Origin: an uncultured Oscillospiraceae bacterium | Lineage (GTDB): Bacteria > Bacillota > Clostridia > Oscillospirales > Acutalibacteraceae | Direction of reading: 5' to 3' | Length of the DNA: 64,000 bases | Assembly: GCA_900543395.1 (NCBI GenBank) | Contig: UQQT01000001.1 | Span: 44,618-108,617 of the forward strand | Shown here: positions 1 to 9,190 of the stretch, piece by piece | Numbering within the stretch: the stretch's first letter is position 1 | Layout: the number at the start of each line of letters is the position of its first letter | Position numbers and translations under genes: made by a program | Notes under the pieces: model-generated | The model's input: only the letters and a program-made list of their open reading frames with translations | What the model was told of the DNA's origin: nothing | Databases searched by the model: none

Positions 1-9
1 TTATCCCCC

Positions 10-774
10 TCAGTTGTCTGTTTTTATCAAAACGACCGAAATATTATCGCGTTCGTTACGTTTTTTTACTTGATTTATAAGATAACGAACATTGCTGTGC
101 ATCGCTTCTTTATTAATAAGATTGACCGGTTTCAGAGATTCGAACATTTCCTGTTCCGTTATCTCATGTCTGAAACCGTCGGAACATATCATATACGCAC
201 CGGAATTTGTTTTGCCGACAAGAACCTGCGGATCGACAACAGGCGAAGCACCAACGCACTGAAGCAATAAATTTCTTCTTTTATCCGTTTTTGACTGTTC
301 AAGAGTCATCGTCCCCCTGTCTATCTCCCTTGCAACAAACGTATGATCGGTCGTCAGCTGGGACATGGATGAACCAAGATAATAAACCCTCGTATCTCCG
401 ACATGAACGATCAAATATCTGTCGTTTATAAACAGAATTCCCGAAAAAGTTGTTCCGAGGCTCTCATTTCGAGACTTGCCATATTCGCCGATCTTGGAAT
501 TAAGAGTTTTCAGCATAAGATCCCACTTGCCGCCGATTACGTTCATATCCGCATTTACAAGCTGATACGGGAGATCTTCGTCAAACCAGTTATTGAATGC
601 TCTGATAACCGTCGCGCTTGCGAGCTCGCCTTTTGCCAGTCCGCCCATACCGTCGCATACAACGGCCATGAGAACCTCGCCCTCGTCAAATTTTGCATAT
701 TTTATTAAGATACTGTCTTGATTTGTGTTTTTAGATATACCGATATCCGTATCTGCGATTGCGACAAAATGCAT
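10..774 (-). CDS. PP2C-type protein serine/threonine phosphatase
   Basis: 254 residues, the usual length of bacterial PrpC/Stp phosphatases. PP2C metal-binding motifs are visible: an Asn-rich N-terminal motif ending in D20, the D41-GMGG motif, GDTRVY near 126-131, the CSDG aspartate D199 and RDN near 242-244. It should remove phosphate from Ser/Thr residues placed by a Hanks-type kinase, which is not in the window and may lie beyond the left edge. The FHA protein gene ends 23 bp upstream on the same strand, so the two are probably co-transcribed. No signal peptide or membrane segment, so it is cytosolic. Confidence 0.93.
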   Translation of the reverse strand: MHFVAIADTDIGISKNTNQDSILIKYAKFDEGEVLMAVVCDGMGGLAKGELASATVIRAFNNWFDEDLPYQLVNADMNVIGGKWDLMLKTLNSKIGEYGKSRNESLGTTFSGILFINDRYLIVHVGDTRVYYLGSSMSQLTTDHTFVAREIDRGTMTLEQSKTDKRRNLLLQCVGASPVVDPQVLVGKTNSGAYMICSDGFRHEITEQEMFESLKPVNLINKEAMHSNVRYLINQVKKRNERDNISVVLIKTDN

Positions 775-797
775 TTATATACACTCCCATAAAAATA

Positions 798-1889
798 TCA
801 AACAGCAAAAATAAACTCTTCGTTCGCCAGTTTAATCCTGTCATTGTTAAAAATTTCAATTTCATACTGAACGGGAATAGGCGCACCGTTTACGTACGTT
901 CTGTTCTTCGAATTAAGATCTACAATAAAATATCTGTTTCCGCGGGTTACTATATCCGCATGACTTCTGCTGACCGCGTTATTATTTGAGACAAAATAAT
1001 CGACATAACTTTTTTCTTTTCCTATTCTAAAAACAGGTTTATTAACGCTTATTGTTTCGTCTGTCAAAACACGGAGCAGCGACGGATAGTGAATCGGATT
1101 TTCAACAAGCAAAGCGGTTTCTTTTTCATCATCCATAACACCCGTAGCCTCGCCGGCTTTTTCACCAAGCAATCCGGTATCTTCATCGCCCTCATCCAAT
1201 AAACCGGTGTCTTCTTCATCCGAAAGCAATCCGGTATCCTCATCATCTTCCGACTTCTTTGATTCGTAGTGTTCGTAATATTCTTTTCGTTTGTCTGTCA
1301 TATAACCGCTGTATGAAACGTTTTGACTTTTTATCGCCTCAACAGCGGTGCGATCTTCTTTTCCGATATAGGCTTCTATAATTTTCGGATCGTATTTCTG
1401 AAGTGAATTTAGGAAAAATACAAACCTTGAAACATAATCGCGGTCCGCTTCCATCGCCGGCGTTACGGAATATGCATAGTTTAAAAAGAAGTTCATCATA
1501 TCTGCACCTGTACGCACAACAGTCAACGGAAGATACAGGAACTGGAGTTCTTTTGTCGTTTCGTTTATATAAATTTTGTCAAGCGCAAATTCAAGTTTGT
1601 TTACAAAAAGATTTTTCTTTTTTATACGTTCCGATATATCCAAAAACTGTTCCGCTATAAGAAAAAACTCAAATTTTGAAATCGGTCTCTTCAATCTAAG
1701 TGACAGTGCGGAGGCGGCTGGTCCGGAATATTCAATTCTCCTCGCTCTTTTTTGTACGGGTTTTAAAATACCCCTTATATAATTATTTGTTAAAAAAGAC
1801 AGTTCGGGAGTGTTAATAACATCTTCTTTTGACAGTTTAGCCGTAATAAGCAGGTGATTTTCCTTTATTTTAACTTTGTATTTTGTCAT
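798..1889 (-). CDS. FHA-domain protein with acidic DTGLL repeats
   Basis: 363 residues. The N-terminal ~200 residues resemble the DUF6382-type domain often found ahead of FHA domains in Firmicutes. Residues 217-263 form an acidic linker with the motif DTGLL three times, followed by two looser copies (ATGVM, ETALL). The C-terminal FHA domain (about 280-363) has the phosphothreonine-binding hallmarks: RIG at 288, SRSH at 307 and a DLNSKNRTYVNG segment at 324-335. It likely reads threonine phosphorylation; the linker threonines are candidate kinase targets that could be bound by its own FHA domain (inference). Operon partner of the downstream PP2C phosphatase. No membrane segment seen. Confidence 0.88.
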   Translation of the reverse strand: MTKYKVKIKENHLLITAKLSKEDVINTPELSFLTNNYIRGILKPVQKRARRIEYSGPAASALSLRLKRPISKFEFFLIAEQFLDISERIKKKNLFVNKLEFALDKIYINETTKELQFLYLPLTVVRTGADMMNFFLNYAYSVTPAMEADRDYVSRFVFFLNSLQKYDPKIIEAYIGKEDRTAVEAIKSQNVSYSGYMTDKRKEYYEHYESKKSEDDEDTGLLSDEEDTGLLDEGDEDTGLLGEKAGEATGVMDDEKETALLVENPIHYPSLLRVLTDETISVNKPVFRIGKEKSYVDYFVSNNNAVSRSHADIVTRGNRYFIVDLNSKNRTYVNGAPIPVQYEIEIFNNDRIKLANEEFIFAV

Positions 1890-2430
1890 ACATAACCCCC
1901 GCTAAAAATATAAGTCAGGCATTTTTAATCACAGTGCACAATATAATAATTGTTTCTGATTGGTTTGTCCTGTCACAGATATATACAAGCAAATTAACAT
2001 CTATTTGGCAGTTATTTGTATAAATTATATACCATTAGGTTGTTTTTTGTCAATACTGTTTTAAAAAAGGGAATGAAATACAATTTTTCGGCACGAAATA
2101 CACAATAATTGTTATATATTGGATTTTGAATCAACCTAATGTCAAATTTGTTACATTTATCTTTTAAATATTAATATAAATTCCTCATATTTTATACAAA
2201 AAAGTGCTGTAAAAAAAACAGCCTAAAAAAATCCGAGATTCGGTTAATCGCGAGTCTCGGATTTTCTTGCTTTGAAGTATTAAAAAAATGTTAAAAACTT
2301 ATGACTAGATGTGTCTTTGATAATTAAATCCGCTTAACTTGATTCTGCCTCTTTTAACGCCCGAAACCGTTTTCGCCTCATAACCATGAGCATACCCGCC
2401 CTTCATAAACGTTAAGACTGCCGAACTTGA
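1890..2430. other. AT-rich intergenic stretch with an IS end relic
   Basis: No convincing gene. About 300 bp of very AT-rich sequence lies upstream of the FHA gene, with ATTAGGTTG near 2033 and its inverted copy CAACCTAAT near 2134. From 2204 it contains a relic of an IS end, annotated separately. The FHA gene promoter must lie here, but I could not choose one. Confidence 0.5.
2204..2314. mobile_element. solo end of an IS1182-like element
   Basis: Starts with a terminal repeat (GTGCTGTAAAAAAAACAGCC) and runs into a hairpin, AATCCGAGATT...AGTCTCGGATT, then a TGAAGTATT-AAAA...CTTATGACT segment. The same order of sequences occurs at the left end of the IS relic at 36417. Homology fades near 2314, so only one IS end remains here. 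The hairpin can act as a transcription terminator. Confidence 0.65.
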
Positions 2431-2941
2431 CTACGAAGTCGATTTACGAAGCTTTGAACTTGACGAAGCGATATGAACGTCAAAGATTCTCGGATTCGGA
2501 GCAACGTAGGAAGCGCCGTTCATTTGAACAAGATATGTATTATCTCCTGTAACTCCGCAGTGACAATTTGATATTTTATATCTTACTTCAACGCCGTTCT
2601 TCATCGTCGAATGCGCGGCGACAACAGGCGTACCGCCCGTAATGTCAAAAACTATTGCGCTGTGATGCATTTTACTGTTTTTTTGTCTTATAAAATATAA
2701 GATCGCCTATACTTATATCTTTTACGGACGGATTACGAACGCTCGTACCGTCCAAAGACACAACATAATTATAAAGCTGTTGAGCTCTTATGAAAGAGCC
2801 GTTGCTCGAGGACGAATAGTGAGCTTTGTACCCCGATGAATTCCAGCTTGAATTCATATCGAGACCGCCCATGTAAATACACTGCGAAACAAAGTTCGCG
2901 CAGTCTCCGCCGTCCTTGAGGGCATAATACCCATTGCCCAA
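2431..2941 (-). pseudogene. broken secreted amidase (Amidase_6-like) gene
   Basis: Two reading frames together encode one protein. The upstream part (2941-2672) carries the catalytic motif GGDCANFVSQ followed by Y-x-GG and a W-containing segment; the downstream part (2670-2431) continues with HHSAIVFD, the histidine region of this papain-like amidase family. The frames join at an A7 run near 2680; removing one A restores the reading frame. The 5' end is also missing: no signal peptide and no ribosome site precede the first Met. It is therefore frameshifted and N-terminally truncated, next to an IS relic. Confidence 0.75.
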
Positions 2942-3085
2942 AAGAACGGAATTGTTATTTTTGTGGTAATGTTATATAACATACATTCTCATAATGTCAA
3001 TATGATTTTCCAAAATTACGAACATAATGTAAAACAAATAACATTATGTTAACCGTCGACAGTAACAATTAGATTAAAAATTTCA

Positions 3086-3120
3086 TTGACAAAATTCTTT
3101 ATTACATGATAGTATATAAT
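3086..3120 (+). promoter_or_regulatory. probable promoter of the 3154 secreted-protein gene
   Basis: A consensus -35 TTGACA at 3086-3091 is followed by TAGTAT (3110-3115, 18-bp spacer) and an overlapping TATAAT at 3115-3120 (23-bp spacer, too long alone). The region just upstream is extremely AT-rich and repeats ATAATGT-type words, possibly operator sites. Confidence 0.5.
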
Positions 3121-3153
3121 TACAATATTACAATAAACATATGCGAGGCTGTC

Positions 3154-5034
3154 ATGAAACTTAAACATTTACTCTCATTTGCATTGACCTTCATCCTTAT
3201 TCTGAATATGTCGGCAATACCGTCGTTTGCTTCCGACGGTGAAATGCCGTACGACATGTGCAATTTAAGCGGAAACTACAACCCGGATTCGAATATTCTC
3301 GACGTTAAGGTTTCGCTCAACCACGCAAAGGGAAAACGCTCCGCGCAGTTTAAAATCGGATTTTGGGCGAACGATCTCGATTATCTCGGCGCGACCGATC
3401 TTAATAAAAATTACGACGTAAAGGCAACGCTTATCGACGAAGAGGGCATGTTCGTCAGTATAAACTCGGACGTGCCGTTTACCGAGGATACGGTATATAT
3501 CGCGACATTCAAGGTAAGTCCGAAAACAACCGAAAAATACGTGAATTTTTATACAAACGAAGCGTCGAGCGTCGTTGATTCGGTTCACTGTCCGTCACAG
3601 CAGATCAGTATTCCGCTGTTAAAAATAAACGGAGACCCGAAAATCGGATTCCGTACGGAGTACGATTTCTATACTAAAATTCTGTACGTAACCGCGTATT
3701 CCGAAAACATGACGGGCAGAAGCAAGCTTGATACGGTGATTGAATGGGAAACGGACAAGGCGGTACTGTACGACTGCGACTATTCTTCGGCGTTCGGCGA
3801 CTGCGAAATCGCAGAGGATATGAATTCGATATCTCTGCATACGGATGTTTTCGTATTCTTCGACGACATGCAGCTTGTCGAATTTAAGCTTCAGATAAAC
3901 GAGGGCGTATCGTCCGTCAAAATAAATATAAACAATGAAAGCACGGCGGACTCAACCGTTCCGCTGACGGGCGGGGCGACCGTCGATATTCCGCAGACAC
4001 CACCTACATACCCGTCCCCCGTTTTTAGATATGAAAGCTCTTTTGACAAAGACACCGACGAACTGACATTAACCGTTTCTGCGGACAAAATCAAGCCGTT
4101 TAACTCTATATTTTTGGCACTTAATTTTTCAACACAGGACGTTTTGTTCATATACGCAAAGGAAGACAGTGCCGCCGATTATCATTTCAGCGCGTCGCAT
4201 TCCGAAGATGAAGAAAACAGCGTCTTAAAACTGTTCGCACAGGCAAACACCGAGACCATGCCTCACCGAAGGAATTCTCTGGAGCTTGCAGTATTCAAAT
4301 TAAAAGTAAGAACGGGAGTAAGGAGCGTTACGTTCTCCGTAAACAAAAACAGCAGCGCGGATTATTACGGAAAATACAAATTCGAACCGCAGACGTTCAC
4401 AATCGACGTTCATCCCGAGCTTCCCGTATGCGAACACAAAAACACATATACGGTAGAAGGCGTACCGCCGGACTGCTATTCGGAGGGAAAAACCGAAGAA
4501 ATAACGTGCAGAGACTGCGGATACGTATTAAAAGACAGCCGAATTTTGGATCCTCTGTTTCACAATTTCATCGACGGGTTCTGCGAATACTGCGGTCTGG
4601 ACGAAAAACCGCTGCGTTACGATTCCGCTTTCAGCAGGTATATATCTTTTTCAGAATATGACGAATTCATACTTATAACGCTCAAACCGATGTCACCCGA
4701 CGGAACGACCGCCTCTCTGTTTAAGAAAATGTTCAGCGACGAAGTCGAACTGCCGATAGACGACGATACCGCCGTTCCATGCGGTATGAGTTTTATTCAC
4801 CGCAGACGCGGATACATAACGACGGTATGGGGCGACGTCAACTCGGACGGCAGAATAACTGCGGCGGACGCGAGAATCATATTAAGAATCGCCGCAAAGC
4901 TTGACCCCGAAGACGCTTTTATAATGACCGCGTGCGACTATAATCAAAACTATATTATAGAAGCGAGCGAAGCCCGCGCAACACTCAGATATGCGGCAAG
5001 GCTTTCTAATACGCTATATCAATACGGACAATAA
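3154..5034 (+). CDS. secreted cohesin-like/dockerin multidomain protein
   Basis: 626 residues from the ATG at 3154, chosen because GAGG lies 6 nt upstream and a clean signal peptide (MKLKHLLSFALTF...SFAS) follows. About three cohesin-fold beta domains are visible (roughly residues 25-150, 160-270, 285-415), then a cysteine-rich segment with CEHKN, CRDCGY and CEYCG (about 420-480), often seen before dockerins. It ends in a two-copy dockerin: GDVNSDGRITAADARIILR, then DYNQNYIIEASEARATLR. The second copy is degenerate (NQN instead of DGD). It probably binds a cohesin partner on the cell surface; no enzyme domain is recognised. Its dockerin is of the TAADAR type, shared with the 5149 and 12409 products. 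Confidence 0.8.
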   Translation: MKLKHLLSFALTFILILNMSAIPSFASDGEMPYDMCNLSGNYNPDSNILDVKVSLNHAKGKRSAQFKIGFWANDLDYLGATDLNKNYDVKATLIDEEGMFVSINSDVPFTEDTVYIATFKVSPKTTEKYVNFYTNEASSVVDSVHCPSQQISIPLLKINGDPKIGFRTEYDFYTKILYVTAYSENMTGRSKLDTVIEWETDKAVLYDCDYSSAFGDCEIAEDMNSISLHTDVFVFFDDMQLVEFKLQINEGVSSVKININNESTADSTVPLTGGATVDIPQTPPTYPSPVFRYESSFDKDTDELTLTVSADKIKPFNSIFLALNFSTQDVLFIYAKEDSAADYHFSASHSEDEENSVLKLFAQANTETMPHRRNSLELAVFKLKVRTGVRSVTFSVNKNSSADYYGKYKFEPQTFTIDVHPELPVCEHKNTYTVEGVPPDCYSEGKTEEITCRDCGYVLKDSRILDPLFHNFIDGFCEYCGLDEKPLRYDSAFSRYISFSEYDEFILITLKPMSPDGTTASLFKKMFSDEVELPIDDDTAVPCGMSFIHRRRGYITTVWGDVNSDGRITAADARIILRIAAKLDPEDAFIMTACDYNQNYIIEASEARATLRYAARLSNTLYQYGQ

Positions 5035-5044
5035 TAACACAGGA

Positions 5045-5109
5045 CGGCTGACCCTCGGGTCAGCCGTTCGGCTTATATAAACTCCCCGAAACCGTGCGGT
5101 TTCGGGGAG
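5045..5109. terminator. two hairpins between converging dockerin genes
   Basis: Hairpin 1 at 5045-5066 pairs CGGCTGACC with GGTCAGCCG. Hairpin 2 at 5082-5109 pairs CTCCCCGAAACC with GGTTTCGGGGAG. They lie between the ends of two convergent genes. The T-tracts are weak, but the position fits bidirectional termination. Confidence 0.65.
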
Positions 5110-5148
5110 GCGTATTAAGCCGGAGAAAAGTTTCTCAATCCGTTTTAT

Positions 5149-6771
5149 TTAATATTCAAGCTCTGCGTCGAGTCTTGCGGCGAAGCGGAGTATCGATCTC
5201 GATTCCTTTGCGGACACGAAGCCGTCTTTATTCAGATCGCCGGCGAGAACCGATATTTCGTCGGGCTCGGTAAGCTTTGCGGATATTCTCAGCGCATTTC
5301 TTGCGTCTGAAGCCGTGATTTTGCCGTTTGAATCAAGGTCGCCGAAAAGAACGACGAGATATTTTCTTGCGGCGCAGTCAAAGAGCATACCGTTGCGAAT
5401 ATAATCGGCTTCATCGCATTTCGGATCGACATATCTGTCAAATGCGGGCGTCAGCTCGCCGACGGTCATCTGTAAATTCAACGGCGAAACATATATAAGG
5501 GACGAGGCGCTGTCGATCGAAACAAAGTCAAACCCCGGGCTGACCGCGAGCTCGTCGTCGGGGGCGTCCGGATTTCTGTTCGTAATGCGAAGAAGCGCGC
5601 CGTCGGAATTAAAATACGCATAATAAGTATCGCTGATCTCGGGATAAATTCCGCCCTCGGTCGGATAGTGAAGGATAACGAAATAATAAACCGTTCCGTC
5701 ATCCGTTTTCTTACTCGTAGAAATATCCGGCACGAGAGTCGGGTCATATTTATCATTTTTAAAAACATATAAACCGCCGGAGGAGTCATAACAATCCTTA
5801 AGCTTTTCAAAATCGGGATTGTCAATACCGAACGATTCGGACAGAGCTTCTTTGAGAATATCGGCGCCTGCGGAAACCGTCAGGGTGAGTTCGCCGTAGT
5901 TTGCGTAAATTCCGGAATTGACAGGGTCATTAGAATAAAAATATTTCGCGTTCAGCGCCGCCGCGGCAATATCGGCGTAATCATCGCCCGGATTCGACGA
6001 ATCAAAACTGACAAGTCCGGACGCCACGGCGGATGAGAGAATCTCCGTCTTTTTAAAATAATCGTCGTACCACTCCGCACCCGATATTATATTGGATTCA
6101 AACGCGCCGAAAACAAGCGAAAAGTCTCTCGTTCTGTCTGATATCAGCTGAGTTTCGCTGACCTGCTCCGTATAATATTTAACTACGCACCTGAACGCAC
6201 GCCCCTGTTTGGTATAAAGATATCCCACGTCGCTGCCGATTCCGGAAATAAAGCTGTTGGTAAAAGAATCGGCCTCGTACGTCTCTTTGTTTCCGTTCTT
6301 GTGTGTAAGAGTGATAAAAAGCCCTCCGTTATCATCAATTGAAACAGACTCATACGGACACGGCTCAATAACGACATCAACCGTACACGAAACATCGTTT
6401 ATTGTCAAAACAAATTCGTGCGCTCCCGCTCCCCATACGTTTAAATGAGACTGGTCGGACTCGATAACGGGATAAACGCCGAGCTCGTACTGCACGGACG
6501 AGAGCAAGCAGGTCGACTGAGTTCCGTCGGAGTATTCAAACATCAGAAGGGGGTCAACGTCATACAGACTGTAATACTGATATGCCTGAGACATTGAATT
6601 CGTTTCCCCGTCGTAATCCGCAGATTCCGTACTGTCGAAATTTTCGATAAAAACGCCGTTCGAAAGAACCGAAACCGAAACAATCGTAACGTCGTAATTC
6701 GCAGACGACAAAACGGAAAGCGACGAAATGATAATCACAAAGCTTAAAAAGAATGAAAATACTTTTTTCAT
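5149..6771 (-). CDS. secreted dockerin protein of unknown function
   Basis: 540 residues from the ATG at 6771: AGGAGG lies 10 nt upstream, while the ATG at 6780 is too close to that site. Signal peptide MKKVFSFFLSFVIIISSLS, then a long region I cannot assign (Y-, S- and D-rich, no catalytic motif recognised). The C-terminal ~60 residues are a dockerin with both calcium-binding copies: GDLDSNGKITASDARNALR and GDLNKDGFVSAKESRSILR. Converges with the 3154 gene, whose dockerin is of the same type, so both may dock to the same cohesin. Confidence 0.78.
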   Translation of the reverse strand: MKKVFSFFLSFVIIISSLSVLSSANYDVTIVSVSVLSNGVFIENFDSTESADYDGETNSMSQAYQYYSLYDVDPLLMFEYSDGTQSTCLLSSVQYELGVYPVIESDQSHLNVWGAGAHEFVLTINDVSCTVDVVIEPCPYESVSIDDNGGLFITLTHKNGNKETYEADSFTNSFISGIGSDVGYLYTKQGRAFRCVVKYYTEQVSETQLISDRTRDFSLVFGAFESNIISGAEWYDDYFKKTEILSSAVASGLVSFDSSNPGDDYADIAAAALNAKYFYSNDPVNSGIYANYGELTLTVSAGADILKEALSESFGIDNPDFEKLKDCYDSSGGLYVFKNDKYDPTLVPDISTSKKTDDGTVYYFVILHYPTEGGIYPEISDTYYAYFNSDGALLRITNRNPDAPDDELAVSPGFDFVSIDSASSLIYVSPLNLQMTVGELTPAFDRYVDPKCDEADYIRNGMLFDCAARKYLVVLFGDLDSNGKITASDARNALRISAKLTEPDEISVLAGDLNKDGFVSAKESRSILRFAARLDAELEY

Positions 6772-6900
6772 AAGAAACATGCCTCCTTTTCTTCATAATA
6801 CAGAAAAATACAGATTCCGGCAACTGCCGAACGGCTAAATATATTGAAAAAAATTCAAATATAAATTATAATAATAAAAAACAGTTTCGGAGGTCTTTTT

Positions 6901-7245
6901 ATGCCTTATATTGAATTAAAAACAACAGCGAAAGTATCGGACAGCCAGGCTGATTCGATAAAAAAAGCGTTCGGAAAAGCTATCGAATGTTTCCCCGGCA
7001 AGACGGAGAGATGGCTCATGGTCTCGATTGAGGGAGACAGGAAAATGTGGTTCGCGGGCGATAACGGCTCGGATTCGGCTATGATTGACGTAAGTCTGCT
7101 CGGAAACGTCGACGCGTCGGCAAGCGAGAAAATGACTGAAAAGCTCTGCCGTATCATAGAGGAGGAGCTTGGCGTTTCGCAGGACAGAACGTACGTAAAA
7201 TATTCGGGATACGCAAACTGGGGCTATGCCGGCTCGAACTTCTGA
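6901..7245 (+). CDS. MIF-like tautomerase
   Basis: 114 residues, the length of macrophage migration inhibitory factor rather than of the ~62-residue bacterial 4-oxalocrotonate tautomerases. Met is followed by Pro2, the catalytic N-terminal proline exposed after Met removal. The C-terminus carries the MIF-type pattern DRTYVKY...NWGYAGSNF, matching the DRVYINY...NVGWNNSTF region of animal MIF. Expected activity is keto-enol tautomerisation of phenylpyruvate-type substrates; no signal peptide. GGAGG lies 7 nt before the ATG. The alpha-galactosidase gene starts 6 nt after its stop, so they may be co-transcribed, with no obvious metabolic link. Confidence 0.87.
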   Translation: MPYIELKTTAKVSDSQADSIKKAFGKAIECFPGKTERWLMVSIEGDRKMWFAGDNGSDSAMIDVSLLGNVDASASEKMTEKLCRIIEEELGVSQDRTYVKYSGYANWGYAGSNF

Positions 7246-7251
7246 TCAATT

Positions 7252-8973
7252 ATGAAAAATATAAATAAAAAAGCAGCAGCAGCGGCGGCCGTAACCGCTT
7301 CGCTCACGGGCGCGGCGGCGGTTATGAAGAAAAGGCATATCTGCCCCGTGTGCGAGGTTAAAAGGCTCGCGCACAAGCTGACGCTTTCGCAAAAGGCGGA
7401 GCAGGGATATAATAATTCGGCTGCATTGACTCCCCCTATGGGCTGGTCGAGCTGGAATCTGTTTGCCTCGAAGATAAACGAGGATTTGATAAAAGAGATC
7501 GCCGACGCTATGAAGGACTCGGGGCTTCTCGGCGCGGGATACAAATACGTAAATATCGACGACTGCTGGCAGAGCTCGGAAAGAGACGAAAACGGAAGAC
7601 TTCAGTGCGACAAGGCGACGTTCCCCTCGGGCATTAAATTGCTTTGCGAATACGTGAATTCAAAGGGATTAAAGCTCGGTCTGTACTCGTCAAACGGTGT
7701 CAGAACCTGCGAGGATTACCCCGGAAGCCTTACGCACGAGAGAGAGGATGCGGACTCGCTCGCCGAGTGGGGAATCGAGTATTTCAAATACGATTTCTGT
7801 CACAACATCCCCCTGTCCGAAAAGGCTCCCGACGTTGCGTTCGTCGAATTCTCACGTCCCGGTCAGACTGCGTTCGCGAAATTTTCACCGAAAGACTGCA
7901 CGCTCAAAGGCGGCGCACGCATAGTCAGAATGAGCGACTGCGACAGGGATAATTACGAATACATAACCTCGCTGTCGTCGCACAACGGCTCGTTTTTCGT
8001 CGAGCTTGAATGTGAAAACGACATTGACGCTGTTATGTCACTGACCGTCAGAAAATCGAAAAATTCCGACAGATTCTTAATTGCAAAACCGAACGGCGAA
8101 GAGCTTTGGTTCTGTTTTGACAAAAACCTCGCAGGCAACAGGGTAAAACGGGTTCAGCGCGACATTAAGCTGAAAAAGGGCGTTAATATAATTGAATTCT
8201 ACAATCCCGTAGGCTCGGCGGCGGACTCGGCTTCAATGCAGTACGCACTGATGGGCAGAGAATTAAAACGCGCGGCTCAAGAGTACGCGAAAAAGAATTC
8301 AACAGAAGTAAAACCGATTGTATTTTCTATATGCGAATGGGGTAAAAATTCGCCGTGGAAATGGGCGCGTTCGGCGGGCAATCTGTGGCGCACAACGCCC
8401 GACATCAAGCCGTTCTGGCCGTGGATAGTATTAATTTACGAGCGGACGGTCGGATTGTGGAAATATTCGTCAATCGGAGGATGGAACGACCCCGACATGC
8501 TCGAAGTCGGCAACGGAAACCTCACGGACGAGGAAAACAGAGCGCATTTTTCGCTGTGGTGCATGATGTGCGCCCCGCTGATACTCGGCAACGACGTTAG
8601 GAAATTCATAAAACCCGACGGAACCGTCGACACGGACAATAAGGTTTATAAAATTCTGACGAATAAAAAGATGATTTCGATAAATCAGGACATTCTCGGA
8701 GTTCAGTGCAGAAGAATTAAAACGGGACTCGTCGACATACTCGTAAAACCGCTCGATAATTCGAAAACCGCCGTGTGCGTGTTCAATAAATCCGGCGCGG
8801 AGAAAACCGCCGAAATCGACCTTAACAAAACAGCGGAGCTTTCTTTTATTAATCTTGCGAAAAAGGACGAATACAGCGTAACGGACGTGTGGGACGACGC
8901 GGAGTTTACGTCGGGACGGACGATAAACGCAAGGGTTCCCGCGCACGGAGTTAAGGTTTATATCATAGAATAA
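7252..8973 (+). CDS. GH27 alpha-galactosidase with inserted domain
   Basis: 573 residues. GH27 motifs: PPMGWSSWN (61-69), NIDDCWQ (101-107), KYDFCH with nucleophile D181, RTTPDI with acid/base D384, and GGWNDPDMLEVGNG (409-422). Hydrolyses terminal alpha-1,6-galactose. An extra beta-rich stretch of ~145 residues (about 190-335) is inserted between the nucleophile motif and the CEWG strand, possibly a carbohydrate-binding module. The N-terminus is odd: a run of six Ala, a weak hydrophobic stretch, then CPVC and basic residues; no clear signal peptidase site. No good ribosome site precedes the ATG, so translation may be coupled to the tautomerase gene 6 nt upstream. Confidence 0.9.
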   Translation: MKNINKKAAAAAAVTASLTGAAAVMKKRHICPVCEVKRLAHKLTLSQKAEQGYNNSAALTPPMGWSSWNLFASKINEDLIKEIADAMKDSGLLGAGYKYVNIDDCWQSSERDENGRLQCDKATFPSGIKLLCEYVNSKGLKLGLYSSNGVRTCEDYPGSLTHEREDADSLAEWGIEYFKYDFCHNIPLSEKAPDVAFVEFSRPGQTAFAKFSPKDCTLKGGARIVRMSDCDRDNYEYITSLSSHNGSFFVELECENDIDAVMSLTVRKSKNSDRFLIAKPNGEELWFCFDKNLAGNRVKRVQRDIKLKKGVNIIEFYNPVGSAADSASMQYALMGRELKRAAQEYAKKNSTEVKPIVFSICEWGKNSPWKWARSAGNLWRTTPDIKPFWPWIVLIYERTVGLWKYSSIGGWNDPDMLEVGNGNLTDEENRAHFSLWCMMCAPLILGNDVRKFIKPDGTVDTDNKVYKILTNKKMISINQDILGVQCRRIKTGLVDILVKPLDNSKTAVCVFNKSGAEKTAEIDLNKTAELSFINLAKKDEYSVTDVWDDAEFTSGRTINARVPAHGVKVYIIE

Positions 8974-9064
8974 AAATGTCGTGACGGGGATGTCAAAAAC
9001 GCCCGGACCGCGGGATGAGACATCCCGGATGAACAGTGCCGGTTGGTTCGTTAATCAATAAAAT

Positions 9065-9097
9065 CAAGCCTTCGCTTCATATCGAAACGGAGGCTTG
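9065..9097. terminator. hairpin after the alpha-galactosidase gene
   Basis: Stem CAAGCCT/AGGCTTG with an AT-rich loop, followed by TTTGTATTTT on the plus strand. It lies ~90 bp after the GH27 stop and before the convergent DUF2804 gene. Confidence 0.55.
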
Positions 9098-9190
9098 CTT
9101 TGTATTTTCATTCTTTTATTTTGTCAAATTGAAATGATAAACAAATAAAAACAATCGAAAAAAATCGGGGTCGAGACGTATTTCTGCCCG

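Noticed and set aside
3154..5034. Classical cellulosome scaffoldin
   Set aside because: The cohesin-like domains are divergent, there is no cellulose-binding module, and the dockerin-bearing products nearby are not cellulases.
5478..5825. Overlapping frames inside the 5149 dockerin gene
   Set aside because: Basic, low-complexity translations in another frame of a clear gene, without start signals.
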